The notes: a model not told the origin generated them from the sequence alone. Shown: positions 8,915-17,966, numbered from the stretch's first letter. The stretch: DNA of 64,000 nt from Gemmatimonadaceae bacterium (GCA_035533015.1 DATLUQ010000019.1:37868-101867); one strand, 5' to 3'. Numbers and translations are program-made.

Positions 8915-11373
8915 GGCTGCGCGCCCCCCGCGATGACGGACTGCAGGGCCTGCAGCGTGCGCGGCGACCCGACGAACAGATGATCCGGGTACCGGCGGTA
9001 CCGCAGCATCTGCGCGTAGATCGCTTGCTGATCGTACTCGTTGAGGCTGAGGCCGGCCAGATACTGCAGGCGAAGATTACGGTCGTGATTGATCTGCGCG
9101 TCCTGCAGCCATGGGGCCAGCATTGGCCCGGTCGCGGCGAACGTCGAGAACAGATCCGTCGCCGAGTAGAAGCCGATCTCACTGAGCGAACGCGCCACGG
9201 GCGCAAAGGCCGGCGTCTCCAGCCGCTGCTCGATCGCATCCACGTCGATCGTGAGCGGCTCCACCGAGCCCACGAGCACCATGTCGTAGCCGCCGCCGTT
9301 GTACGTATTGCCGAAGACGATCCCGTTGGGGAACGCCTTCATGAACGTCGCCACCTCGCTCTTCACCGCGTCGACGTTGCTCTCGTACAGCTGCACGAAC
9401 AGCGTCACCACGCCGCCGGGATTGAGATGCTGCTTCACGACGTTGAAGAATTCTTCCGTGTAGAGTGTGGCCGCACCCTTCACCCACGGATCCAGCGGGT
9501 CGGAGGTCACGGCGTCGAACTTCTGATCGGTGGTGAGGATGAAGTGGCGGGCGTCGTCGATCACCACGTTGACCTTCGGGTTGGCCACGACGTTGAAGTT
9601 GTACGCCGCGAAGTACTTCGACACGACCTTGGGCACCAGCGGCTCGATCTCGGCGATCGTCTCGTGCTGCACGCGCGGATCTACGGACACCGCCCCCGCC
9701 GTGACCCCGGCGCCACACCCGATCACCAGCACCGACGCGGGATTGGCCGGCAGCAGCGTGGTCAGATGGCCGAGCATGCGTTGCAGCCGCATGTCCTGCG
9801 GCTCGCTGGACGCCTGCACCTTGCCGGCATTGTGATAGTTGAGCACGCCGTCGGGCATCCGCGATACCGCGACCGACGAATTCATCCCCTCGCCCACGTA
9901 CAGGATCTGTCCGTCGAACGGCAGCCAGGTCACCATCCACCGGCCGTATGCCACGAGCAGCCCGGGCTCGGGCGACACGGTGAACGCCAGCCAGATGGAG
10001 ACCGCCACCACGCCGGCGCCGGCCAGGGCGCCCGACCGGCGCATCCGGAGCCGAGCCGGAACGCCGGACAGCACGGGTACGAGCATCAGCAGCGCGCTCA
10101 TCGCCGCTACCGCGATCATCACGCGCTGCGAATTCTCCGTGCCGATCCACGCGATGAGCAGCAGACTCGACGCCAGCGCTCCGACGATCGCGCCCACGGT
10201 GTTGGCCGCGTACACGCGGCCCACGAGCCGGCCGCCGTCGCGCTCGCCCGATCCCACGCCCGCCAGCGCCAGGGGAAAGCTCGCCCCCCACAGCAGCGCC
10301 GCGGGGAGCACCACCCACAGGCAACGCACGAGGTCGATCTCGAACGTGAACCGCGGACTGCTCGCCAACCCGGGATTCACCGGCCAGTAGGGCAGCATGC
10401 GGGTCAACGCGTACGCCGCCCACGCGATCGCCGCCACCAGCAGCGCCTGGCACCACCCGAGCGCGGCCCTGGCGTTCGCCGTGGAGCGCGCCATCACGGC
10501 GCCCACGCTGCTGCCGATGCCAATGCCCACCAGGAACGCGGCGACAATTAGGGAAAACGTATAGGTCGTGGCGCCCAGGAGCAGCGTCAGGATGCGCGTC
10601 CACACCACCTCGGCGGCGAGCGCCGTGGCCCCCGATAGCCCGATGGTCAGGTACACGAGCCCGGCGCCCGGCACGGCGGCGGGCGCCGCCTGGTCCGTCG
10701 GCTCGGCCGGCGGGGAGTGCGGGGTGACCATGGAGAGCGCGAACCCCGACATCGCCACGAAGGCGTTGATCGCCACCGCCACGTACGTCGCCGTCGCCAT
10801 GTCGTACACGCGCAACAGATAGAAGCCGGCCAGGAGACTGCCGAACACGGCGCCCGCCGTGTTGCCGCCATAGAAGAATCCCAGCCACGAGACCCCGACC
10901 GGCGTCGTCTCCACCCAACGCGCGATGGCCGGCAGCGTCGCTCCCATCAACAGCGTGGGCGGCAGCAGGCAGATCGCGCTCACCACCCCCCGCAGGAACA
11001 GGCCCGACATGCCGTGGGCCGCGATCGACGTATAGATGCCGCCAGCGTACGGAAGCCCGTACAGGATGAGAATGCCGAACACGCCGATCGCCGCCTCGAG
11101 GGCCGCATATACCCGCAGCGGATGGCGCCGGGTCGAGATCACACGCGACAGACCGAGACTGCCGATGCACATACCGCCCATGAACGTCCCGAGCAGCACG
11201 CCCAGCGACACGGCCGACGATCCGATGTTGAGCGACAGCATCTGGAACCAGACGATCTCGTAGATCAGCGCCGCGCACCCGCTGCCGACGAACAGGACGA
11301 GCAGCAACGGGAGGTTGCGTGGCGCTGAAGCGGCTGGCGCACGGGCGTCGAGCGGTTGCGCGCGCGGGGACAT
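8911..11373 (-). CDS. fused membrane (MFS-like) / spermidine-synthase-like protein, copy 1
   Basis: An 820-residue paralogue of the gene just downstream, first in a two-gene operon. The two share nearly identical starts (P-L-L-L-V-L-F-V-G-S-G-C-A-A-L-I-Y-E-I-V-W-F-Q), the same order of membrane helices, and the same C-terminal domain with V-L-V-I-G-C-G-A-G-V-T-A-G (near residue 550), D-D-A-R-H-F-I-L-T-T-D and A-A-T-L-Y-T-E-E-F-F. As in copy 2, the canonical spermidine-synthase acidic residues are not obvious. I chose the ATG at 11373, which has GAGG nearby; an in-frame ATG at 11445 would add 24 proline-rich residues. The pair is divergent from the hydroxy-acid oxidase and is probably a tandem duplication. 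Confidence 0.82.
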   Translation of the reverse strand: MSPRAQPLDARAPAASAPRNLPLLLVLFVGSGCAALIYEIVWFQMLSLNIGSSAVSLGVLLGTFMGGMCIGSLGLSRVISTRRHPLRVYAALEAAIGVFGILILYGLPYAGGIYTSIAAHGMSGLFLRGVVSAICLLPPTLLMGATLPAIARWVETTPVGVSWLGFFYGGNTAGAVFGSLLAGFYLLRVYDMATATYVAVAINAFVAMSGFALSMVTPHSPPAEPTDQAAPAAVPGAGLVYLTIGLSGATALAAEVVWTRILTLLLGATTYTFSLIVAAFLVGIGIGSSVGAVMARSTANARAALGWCQALLVAAIAWAAYALTRMLPYWPVNPGLASSPRFTFEIDLVRCLWVVLPAALLWGASFPLALAGVGSGERDGGRLVGRVYAANTVGAIVGALASSLLLIAWIGTENSQRVMIAVAAMSALLMLVPVLSGVPARLRMRRSGALAGAGVVAVSIWLAFTVSPEPGLLVAYGRWMVTWLPFDGQILYVGEGMNSSVAVSRMPDGVLNYHNAGKVQASSEPQDMRLQRMLGHLTTLLPANPASVLVIGCGAGVTAGAVSVDPRVQHETIAEIEPLVPKVVSKYFAAYNFNVVANPKVNVVIDDARHFILTTDQKFDAVTSDPLDPWVKGAATLYTEEFFNVVKQHLNPGGVVTLFVQLYESNVDAVKSEVATFMKAFPNGIVFGNTYNGGGYDMVLVGSVEPLTIDVDAIEQRLETPAFAPVARSLSEIGFYSATDLFSTFAATGPMLAPWLQDAQINHDRNLRLQYLAGLSLNEYDQQAIYAQMLRYRRYPDHLFVGSPRTLQALQSVIAGGAQP

Positions 11374-11561
11374 GGAAGCCTCGGGACGGGGAGCGGGCGG
11401 GAGCGGGGCGGGAAACCGATTCGCGTGGGAAAAGCTGCTGGTCATACGCGCCCGCGTCCAGCGGCGTTGGCGCGCGGAACGTCGAATTCGCGCCCGGCGG
11501 GTTCCGCAGGCCGTTCGCCGGAGATACTGTGCAGCGTCCCCAATCTCGATCGAGGTACGGC

Positions 11562-12638
11562 ATGCCCGCGCCGGTCAACCTGCAGGAACTCGAGGCCCTC
11601 GCCCGCGAGCGGCTCCCCCAGATGGTGTACGACTACTACGCGGGCGGCGCGAACGACGAGCTGACCATCGACGACAACCGGCGCGCTTGGGAGGCCATCC
11701 GTCTTCGGCCGCGGGTGCTGGTGGACGTGAGCAACGTCGATCCGTCCACCACGATCCTCGGCCGGCACGTCGCGATGCCGCTCCTCACGGCGCCCTGCGG
11801 CTTCAACGGCCTGGCCCATCCCGAGGGCGAACGGGCCGTGGCCCGCGCGGCCGCCGGCGCCGGCGTGATCCAGGTGGTGAGCACGGTCGCGACCACCTCG
11901 CTGGAGGATGTGGCCGCGGCGGTGGCCGGGCCGCGTTGGTTCCAGCTCTATTGCTACCGTGACCGCGAGGTCACGCGTTCGCTCGTCCAGCGGGCCGAGG
12001 CGGCGGGCTACGAGGCACTCTGCGTGACGGTGGACGTGCCGTATCTGGGCCGCCGCGAGCGCGAGGTCCGCGACGGCTTTCGCCTTCCACCCGGCGTGAC
12101 GCTCACCAACCTGGAACCCTACGCGGTGGCCGAGATGGCGGTTGCCGAGCGCGATTCGGCGCTGCGGAAATACGTGAATGCGCTCTGGGATCCGGGCCTG
12201 AACTGGACGGCGATCGAGTGGCTGCGGTCCATCACCACGCTGCCGCTGGTGTTGAAGGGAATCCTGGCGGGCGACGATGCGCGGTTGGCGGCTGACCATG
12301 GCGCCGCGGGTTTGATCGTGTCGAACCATGGCGGACGCCAGCTCGACGGCTCGGTGTCCACCGTGTACGCGCTGCGCGACGTGGTGGAGGCCGCCGGCGA
12401 CCGGCTCGAGGTGCTGGTGGACGGCGGGATCCGCCGCGGGTCACACGTGGTGGCCGCGTTGGCCATGGGAGCGCGCGCGGTGCTCATCGGGCGGCCGTAC
12501 CTGTGGGGGCTGGCGGTGAACGGCGAGGACGGCGTGCGCCGCGTGCTCGACGACTTCCGCAATGAGATCGTGCTGGCCATGGCGCTGTGCGGGCGAGCGA
12601 CCGTGGCGGACATCGACCGCTCGCTGATCGCAGGGTAG
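11562..12638 (+). CDS. FMN-dependent 2-hydroxy-acid oxidase / L-lactate oxidase-like
   Basis: A 358-residue TIM-barrel flavoprotein that oxidises 2-hydroxy acids to 2-oxo acids (glycolate, lactate or mandelate-type substrates). The N-terminus has the family start L-P-Q-M-V-Y-D-Y-Y-A-G-G-A-N-D-E. The catalytic His is H256 in S-N-H-G-G-R-Q-L-D-G, with the substrate Arg three residues later, and FMN-phosphate binding follows in D-G-G-I-R-R-G and G-A-R-A-V-L-I-G-R-P. There is no N-terminal cytochrome domain, so it is not flavocytochrome b2. Start at 11562 is backed by GAGG at 11552-11555 and agrees with the family N-terminus; the frame is open 243 bases further upstream. Whether it acts as an oxidase or a dehydrogenase cannot be told. 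Confidence 0.92.
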   Translation: MPAPVNLQELEALARERLPQMVYDYYAGGANDELTIDDNRRAWEAIRLRPRVLVDVSNVDPSTTILGRHVAMPLLTAPCGFNGLAHPEGERAVARAAAGAGVIQVVSTVATTSLEDVAAAVAGPRWFQLYCYRDREVTRSLVQRAEAAGYEALCVTVDVPYLGRREREVRDGFRLPPGVTLTNLEPYAVAEMAVAERDSALRKYVNALWDPGLNWTAIEWLRSITTLPLVLKGILAGDDARLAADHGAAGLIVSNHGGRQLDGSVSTVYALRDVVEAAGDRLEVLVDGGIRRGSHVVAALAMGARAVLIGRPYLWGLAVNGEDGVRRVLDDFRNEIVLAMALCGRATVADIDRSLIAG

Positions 12639-12696
12639 CCCGACCGCATCGCGCACGCTTTCGCGCCGTTGACGGCCAGGGTAACGTTCAGGCCGC

Positions 12697-13413
12697 ATGT
12701 CCACCGCACTCGAGGTTCAGGGTCTCTCCGTCGGCTTCGGCCAGGAGCGCGTGCTCAGGGACCTGAGCTTCACGGTCACGGCCGGGAGCACACTCGCCAT
12801 CATCGGGCCCAACGGGGCGGGCAAGACGGTGCTGTTCCGCGCGCTCATCGGCACGGTTCCCTACGAGGGGACCGTGCGGTGGGCGCCGGACACGCGCATC
12901 GGCTACGTGCCGCAGAAGCTGGACATCGAGCGCGATCTCCCGCTCACCGGTCGGGATTTTCTCCGGGCCAAGGCCAAAGTCGCCGGCGTACCGCGGGATG
13001 AGATCGCCCGGGTGCTCTCGGCGGTGAGTCTGGACGGCGGGGCCGCGGACCGCCCGATCGGGACGCTGTCAGGCGGGCAGTTCCAACGCCTGCTCGTGGC
13101 TTTTGCGCTCATGGGCCGTCCCACGGTGTTGCTTTTCGACGAGCCGACGGCGGGAGTCGATCCGCCCGGCGAGGAGAGCATCTACGCGCTGTTCCGCCAG
13201 CTGCAGCGCAAACACGGGTTCACGCTGCTTCTCATCTCGCACGAACTGAACCTCGTATATCGGTACGCCGATCAGGTGCTCTGCCTCTCGCAGCGCGAAG
13301 CGTGCGTGGGTCCGCCGATCGAGGTGCTGACCACCGAGCGGCTGCAGGCGATGTACGGGGCACAGATGAAATTTCACGTGCACGAACACCACGAAGGCCG
13401 TGCCGACACCTAG
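12697..13413 (+). CDS. metal-type ABC transporter ATP-binding protein (ZnuC/MntB-like)
   Basis: A 238-residue ATPase subunit of a zinc/manganese/iron-chelate ABC importer. Walker A is G-P-N-G-A-G-K-T (37-44), the signature L-S-G-G-Q (124-128), Walker B L-L-F-D-E-P (145-150), and the switch His lies in L-L-I-S-H-E-L-N. The C-terminus is short and His-rich (K-F-H-V-H-E-H-H-E), which could bind metal. The stop overlaps the permease start by 14 bases, so the two are one operon. TTGACG (12669) and TAACGT (12682-12687) precede the ATG at 12697, but their spacing is too short to be a normal promoter. No substrate-binding protein accompanies the pair. Confidence 0.92.
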   Translation: MSTALEVQGLSVGFGQERVLRDLSFTVTAGSTLAIIGPNGAGKTVLFRALIGTVPYEGTVRWAPDTRIGYVPQKLDIERDLPLTGRDFLRAKAKVAGVPRDEIARVLSAVSLDGGAADRPIGTLSGGQFQRLLVAFALMGRPTVLLFDEPTAGVDPPGEESIYALFRQLQRKHGFTLLLISHELNLVYRYADQVLCLSQREACVGPPIEVLTTERLQAMYGAQMKFHVHEHHEGRADT

Positions 13414-14164
13414 CGAACTCGTCCTTCCGCTCAGCATGGCGGTCGCCGCGGGCCTCGTCGGGTCGGTGGCGGTGATGCGCCGGATGACGCTGGCTGCCGA
13501 CGCCATCTCGCACATCGCGCTCCCCGGGGTCGGTCTGGCGCTCCTGCTGCGCTTCGACCCGGTGTTGGGTGCGCTTGGGGCACTGCTCGTCGGCGCGTTC
13601 CTCGTGTGGGGGGTGGAACGTCAGACGCGCATTCCGACGGAAGCGATCATCGGGGTGGTGTTCTCGCTTGCGCTCGCGATCGGCAGCATGATGGCATCGG
13701 GCGAGCAGCTGATCGATGCGCTGTTCGGCGCCCCGCAAAGCTTGGGGCAAACCGAACTCGTCCTGGGGGGCGTCGCGGCGGTACTCGTGATCGCCTTCAT
13801 GCTGTGGGCGCGCAGCGAGCTCGTGATCGCACTGGTCTCGCCCGATCTGGCGCGGACCGCCGGGGTGCGGGTGGCGCGCGTGGAACTGATGTTCCTGATG
13901 GCGTTCGCGCTCACGGTGGCATTGGGGCTCCGCTATCTCGGCGTCCTCCTTATGGGGTCGCTCATAATCATCCCGGCCGCCACCGCCAAGCAGCTCGCCC
14001 GGAGCCTGGACGGCATGCAGTGGTGGTCGGTGGGACTGGCCGTGTTCGCCATGCTTGCCGGGTCGCTGGGCGGCCCTCTGCTCGGGGTCGCGACGGGCCC
14101 GCTGACCATCGTCGTGGCGGCGGCCGTGTTCTTCATGAGCCTGGTGACGCGCCGGGCCGGTTGA
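13400..14164 (+). CDS. metal-type ABC transporter permease (ZnuB/MntC-like)
   Basis: A 254-residue permease of the ABC-3 family that carries Zn2+, Mn2+ or Fe2+ across the inner membrane, partnered with the ATPase directly upstream. About eight hydrophobic segments are present. The motif A-A-D-A-I-S-H-I-A-L-P-G-V-G (about 33-46) is the conserved ABC-3 region, and the C-terminal half has G-L-R-Y-L-G-V-L-L-M-G-S-L-I-I-I-P-A-A-T-A. Start is the GTG at 13400, inside the ATPase gene; it gives a normal N-terminus and suggests translational coupling. The binding-protein gene must be elsewhere or missing. Confidence 0.9.
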   Translation: MPTPSELVLPLSMAVAAGLVGSVAVMRRMTLAADAISHIALPGVGLALLLRFDPVLGALGALLVGAFLVWGVERQTRIPTEAIIGVVFSLALAIGSMMASGEQLIDALFGAPQSLGQTELVLGGVAAVLVIAFMLWARSELVIALVSPDLARTAGVRVARVELMFLMAFALTVALGLRYLGVLLMGSLIIIPAATAKQLARSLDGMQWWSVGLAVFAMLAGSLGGPLLGVATGPLTIVVAAAVFFMSLVTRRAG

Positions 14165-14193
14165 GGCGCGGCGACGTTCGGCGAAAAATGGAT

Positions 14194-14199
14194 TAGATT
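14194..14199 (+). promoter_or_regulatory. candidate -10 (TAGATT) before the small gene at 14293
   Basis: TAGATT in the 128-base gap after the permease fits the TAnnTT pattern. It would place a transcription start near 14206, exactly where an upstream in-frame GTG lies. If this promoter is real, that GTG would be nearly leaderless and the GTG at 14293 would be the more ordinary start. Confidence 0.3.
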
Positions 14200-14292
14200 C
14201 CAAGGGTGCAGGCGCTCCTCCACACGGCTGATGGGGCGCCCTGCCCGCGCCGCCCCCGGGCGGCCGCCGTTCCCAGCCGCGGACAACCCCCA

Positions 14293-14562
14293 GTGAGCAG
14301 CTTCAAAGTCGAGCAACGCCGCATACTCCACCGCGGCCGCCAGTTCCACTTCGTGTCGTACGACGCCGTCCCGGCCAACGAACGGAAGGGCGAGGCCGCC
14401 GTGCCCGCCCAGTGGTACCTGATGAGCGAGGGCAAGCGCTACCAGGCGATCCCCGTCGAGAAGGGCCAGGATCCCGAGGAACTCGACCGCGAGCTCGTTC
14501 GCTGGCTGGGGCGCGAGATCTTCGATGCGGTCGACGCCGAGAACCGGGCGCGATTGCATTAG
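14293..14562 (+). CDS. small uncharacterised cytoplasmic protein
   Basis: I do not recognise this family. With the GTG at 14293 it is 89 residues, starting S-S-F-K-V-E-Q-R-R-I-L-H-R-G-R, with a central region Y-D-A-V-P-A-N-E-R and P-A-Q-W-Y-L-M-S-E-G-K-R-Y-Q-A, and an acidic helical end (E-L-D-R-E-L-V-R-W-L-G-R-E-I-F-D-A-V). The frame can also start at a GTG at 14206, adding 29 proline/arginine-rich residues that look like non-coding translation; no good ribosome site supports either. Composition looks like a real soluble protein: few low-complexity stretches, charged helix at the end. It follows the metal ABC genes by 128 bases and ends at a strong hairpin. Confidence 0.6.
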   Translation: MSSFKVEQRRILHRGRQFHFVSYDAVPANERKGEAAVPAQWYLMSEGKRYQAIPVEKGQDPEELDRELVRWLGREIFDAVDAENRARLH

Positions 14563-14579
14563 GTATCATGCCTGATGGC

Positions 14580-14611
14580 CGAAGCGGCGCGCCCTCGGGC
14601 GCGCCGCTTCG
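14580..14611. terminator. perfect hairpin between convergent genes
   Basis: A perfect 14-pair inverted repeat (GAAGCGGCGCGCCC at 14581-14594 and its exact complement at 14597-14610, two-base centre, one further C-G pair outside) sits between the small gene (stop 14562) and the Asp-box protein (stop 14638). It is symmetrical, so it can serve both strands as a bidirectional terminator, though the flanks are not T-rich. Confidence 0.75.
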
Positions 14612-14637
14612 CCTATCTACGCATCGAATCCCGGCGC

Positions 14638-17600
14638 CTATCCGTTGGGATCCCAGGTCGGAATCCGTCCCGGTGTCCAGGGCGCGCCTGCCGCCTCGGC
14701 CGCGGCTTCGAGCCGCGCGAGATCGACGTTGATGAACTGCCGAAGCCGGGCGAGGATGGCTCCGAACTGCGCCGCCACGACATCGTACTGGTGCTTCTGC
14801 GTATTGGTCGCATCCTCGAGCGTCGAATACCAGATGCCGTCGGTGGCATCGCTCAACCGGTCGAGGAGCGACGGCGGCGTCGGCTCGCTGTAGCGGGCCT
14901 TGGTGTTGTCGCCGCCCAGCGATTCCTGGATCGCGCGCAGCGTATCCTCGAGCGCCCGGGCACGACCCATGAGTGAATCCGTGGGCGCCGACGTCCGCGC
15001 CAGCGCCCGCTGCAGCGCCTGCAGCCGGTTGGCCGCCTCGCCCGCGGCCGCATTGGCGCCCAGCACGGCGCGTTGGAGTCTGGCGGTCTTCTCCTGGAAC
15101 GCGACGACGGCCGCCGAACGCGGTGTGTCCTGACCGTCGAGCATGTACACATCGAAGCTCTGCGCGGTGGCGAGCGGCGTCTCCACGCCGTCCACGAGTT
15201 TGGCCATGGCCACGTGGTAGGTGCCAGGGGCCACGAATGGCCCGGTGCCACCGCCGTTCCCCGTTCCGCCCGCGGTCACCGGCAGCACGCTGGGATACCG
15301 GAGGTCCCACGCCACGCGCTGCACCCCCGCCTTGGGCGCCTCCATGAGCCGCCGCACCACGCGCCCTTCGGCGTCGGTGATCGTGAAGATCAACTGCGGC
15401 GGCTGCTCCTCGTTCTCCGCCTTGAGGGAATCCCACGGTGGGTAGAACACATCCTCACTCTTCTTCGCGGCGGCCTTCTCGGCGGCCTGGCGAATCTCCT
15501 TCCGCGTCTTGATCGCATCCTTGAGATAGTACGTGAACACCGCGCCGAAGGGCGGGTTGGGCGCGCGATAGAAGTTGCCGCCGCGCGAATCGCCGAGCGG
15601 GCTGGTCTGCATGTACAGCGGCGCACGCTTCACGGGCAGCAGCGCGGCGTCCGATGCGAGCACGGCCGGCGTGAGTTCGCGCAGCGGCGCGATGTCGTCC
15701 AGGATGTAGTAGCCGCGCCCGAACGTGGCCGCGACCAGATCGTCTTCCCGCTTCTGGACCACCAGGTCGCGGACGGGGATCGTGGGCAGGCCATCTTTCA
15801 AGCGCGTCCAGTGCTGCCCGCCATTCGCGGTGTAAAACAGGCCGAATTCGGTCCCGACGAAGAGCAGCTGTGGATCCTTCGTGTCTTCGATGATCGTGTA
15901 CGCCGTTCCCCGCTCGGGCAAGTCACCTGTGATCGACGTCCAGGTCTTGCCCAGGTCGGTGCTCTTGAGCAGATACGGCTTGTAGTCGCCCGCCTTGTGA
16001 TTGTCGAACGCGGCGTACACGGTATTCACGTCGAACGCCGACGGCGTGAGGCGCGAGACGAACGTCGTGTCGGGCACGCCGGGAAAGTGATCGAGCTTCC
16101 GCCACGTCCCGCCGTCGTCCTCGCTCACCTGAATGAGCCCGTCGTCCGTGCCCACCCAGAGCAGGCCGGCCTTGATCGGCGACTCGCCGATCGTCACGAT
16201 GCTGCCGTAGAACGACGTCGACGTGTTCTTGTCCAGCGCGTCCACGCCCCATACGCGTCCCATCATCTTGAGCTTGTTGCGATCGATCTGCCGCGACAGG
16301 TCGGGGCTTACCGGCCGCCAGGTGTCGCCGCGGTCGTCGCTCTGCCAGAGGATCTGAGAGCCGAAATAGAGCCTGGTGTGTGAATGCGGACTGATGATCA
16401 ACGGCGCGTCCCAGAACCAGCGGAGCGCCGGCTGTCCCGGCTCCGGTTGCGGGATGATGTCGACGTTCTCCCCCGTCTTGAGATTGAACCGCGACAGCCC
16501 GCCGTTCTGGTACTGGGCGTATACCGTGTTCGGATCTTCGGGGTCGACTTGCGATTGGAAGCCGTCGCCACCCTGCGTGAAGAACCAGTCGGAATTGACG
16601 ATGCCGTACGACGCCTGTGTTCGCGACGGTCCGCCAACGGACGCGTTGTCCTGCGTACCGCCGTACACGTGGTAGAAGGGCAGCGCGTTGTCCACCGCCA
16701 CCCGGTAGAACTGGGCCAGCGGCAAGTTGCCGAAGAACTTGTACGTGCGCCCGCGGTCGAAGCTCTCGTACAGCCCGCCGTCGCAGCCGATGAGCAGGTG
16801 GTCGGAGTTGGCCGGATCGATCCACACGACGTGGTTGTCCACGTGCTTGTCCTTCTCCCCAACGGCGCGGAACGTGCGGCCGGCGTCGTCGGTCACCTGC
16901 GTCATGAAATCTCCGGCATACACGCGGTCCACGTCGTTGGGATCGGGGTAGATGCGGCCGTAGTACAGCCCCACCGAATTGTACCCGCTCATCTTGGTCC
17001 AGCTCACGCCGTCGTCGGTGGAACGATAGAATCCGCCTCCCTCGCCCGCCTCGACCATCGCGTACACGATGTCCGGATCCTGCGGGGCCACGGCGAGCCC
17101 GTAGCGCCCCACGTCGTCGCCGGACGGAAGCCCCGCGGTGATCTTCTTCCACGTCTCGCCGCCATCGGCGCTGCGCCAGAGCGCCGACTCCGGGCCGCCG
17201 GCGATGTAGCCCCATTGCCGGCGATATCGTTGCCAGGTGGCCGCGATGAGCAAGTCAGGATTGCGCGGGTCGAGGGCAACATCGGCCACGCCCGCCCACT
17301 CGCCGTTGCCCAGGATCTTCTTCCACGTCTTGCCGCCATCGGTGGTCTTGTACAATCCGCGGTCGCCGCCGGCACTGTACAGCGGTCCCTGGGCCGCCAC
17401 GTACACCACGTCCGAATTTCGTGGATCGATGAGGATGCGTCCGATGTGCTCGGAGTTCTTGAGCCCGACGTTCGTCCACGTGCGGCCGCCGTCGTCCGAT
17501 TTGTACACGCCGTCGCCGTAGGCCACCGACCGCTGCGCGTTGTACTCGCCCGTGCCCACCCATACCACGTTGGGATTCTTGGGATCGAGCGTCACCACAC

Positions 17601-17934
17601 CGATCGAGTACACGGGCTCGTCGTCGAAGATCGGGGTCCACGTCGTGCCCGCGTTCTCGGTCTTCCAGAGACCGCCCGACGCGGTCCCGATATACCACAT
17701 CGACTTGTCGCGCGGATTGACGGCGATGTCGGTGATGCGACCCGAGATCATCGCCGGCCCGATCGAGCGCAGCTTGAGACCTGCCAACGACGGGCCGGCG
17801 TGCGCCGAGTCGGGGGCGGCGTCCGCGGTCTTGCCGGCGCGCTGCGCGGCGGCCTGATGCAGGGGCAGGAGGGAGGCCGCAGCGAGGCCGGCGGCGGCGA
17901 GAAAGCGCGAAGTGCGTTGATGGATATTGAGCAT
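14638..17934 (-). CDS. large exported Asp-box (VPS10/sortilin-like) beta-propeller protein
   Basis: A 1098-residue secreted protein with a signal peptide (about 1-31, cleavage near H-Q-A-A-A-Q). The first 750 residues are one long series of Asp-box (BNR) repeats: S-D-D-G-G-R-T-W, T-T-D-G-G-K-T-W, S-A-D-G-G-E-T-W, S-T-D-D-G-V-S-W, S-D-D-R-G-D-T-W, S-T-D-L-G-K-T-W, T-A-N-G-G-Q-H-W, about ten in all. This layout matches the VPS10/sortilin-type glycosyl-hydrolase-like proteins common in Gemmatimonadota, Acidobacteriota and Bacteroidota. The last 300 residues add a beta domain and a helical, Ala-rich tail. No glycosidase catalytic pair is clear, so ligand binding rather than hydrolysis is equally likely. 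Start: ATG 17934, immediately before the signal peptide; the frame is open 165 bases further upstream. Confidence 0.85.
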   Translation of the reverse strand: MLNIHQRTSRFLAAAGLAAASLLPLHQAAAQRAGKTADAAPDSAHAGPSLAGLKLRSIGPAMISGRITDIAVNPRDKSMWYIGTASGGLWKTENAGTTWTPIFDDEPVYSIGVVTLDPKNPNVVWVGTGEYNAQRSVAYGDGVYKSDDGGRTWTNVGLKNSEHIGRILIDPRNSDVVYVAAQGPLYSAGGDRGLYKTTDGGKTWKKILGNGEWAGVADVALDPRNPDLLIAATWQRYRRQWGYIAGGPESALWRSADGGETWKKITAGLPSGDDVGRYGLAVAPQDPDIVYAMVEAGEGGGFYRSTDDGVSWTKMSGYNSVGLYYGRIYPDPNDVDRVYAGDFMTQVTDDAGRTFRAVGEKDKHVDNHVVWIDPANSDHLLIGCDGGLYESFDRGRTYKFFGNLPLAQFYRVAVDNALPFYHVYGGTQDNASVGGPSRTQASYGIVNSDWFFTQGGDGFQSQVDPEDPNTVYAQYQNGGLSRFNLKTGENVDIIPQPEPGQPALRWFWDAPLIISPHSHTRLYFGSQILWQSDDRGDTWRPVSPDLSRQIDRNKLKMMGRVWGVDALDKNTSTSFYGSIVTIGESPIKAGLLWVGTDDGLIQVSEDDGGTWRKLDHFPGVPDTTFVSRLTPSAFDVNTVYAAFDNHKAGDYKPYLLKSTDLGKTWTSITGDLPERGTAYTIIEDTKDPQLLFVGTEFGLFYTANGGQHWTRLKDGLPTIPVRDLVVQKREDDLVAATFGRGYYILDDIAPLRELTPAVLASDAALLPVKRAPLYMQTSPLGDSRGGNFYRAPNPPFGAVFTYYLKDAIKTRKEIRQAAEKAAAKKSEDVFYPPWDSLKAENEEQPPQLIFTITDAEGRVVRRLMEAPKAGVQRVAWDLRYPSVLPVTAGGTGNGGGTGPFVAPGTYHVAMAKLVDGVETPLATAQSFDVYMLDGQDTPRSAAVVAFQEKTARLQRAVLGANAAAGEAANRLQALQRALARTSAPTDSLMGRARALEDTLRAIQESLGGDNTKARYSEPTPPSLLDRLSDATDGIWYSTLEDATNTQKHQYDVVAAQFGAILARLRQFINVDLARLEAAAEAAGAPWTPGRIPTWDPNG

Positions 17935-17960
17935 GTCCGTGCGAAGTGAAGGTCGGGCTG

Positions 17961-17966
17961 AAGTTA
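17961..17966 (-). promoter_or_regulatory. candidate -10 (TAACTT) for the Asp-box protein
   Basis: TAACTT on the minus strand lies 26 bases before the ATG of the Asp-box gene, mirrored by another TAACTT on the plus strand at 18051 before the divergent gene. No matching -35 is evident. Confidence 0.4.

Noticed and set aside
6506..11373. Call as functional spermidine synthase
   Set aside because: The canonical acidic motifs are not present and no decarboxylase is nearby; only the fold is supported.
6951..11578. Long open frames of 762 and 799 codons on the minus strand in another frame of the MFS/SpeE-like genes
   Set aside because: Frame-shifted shadows of the two fusion proteins; Arg-rich with no domain or signal peptide.
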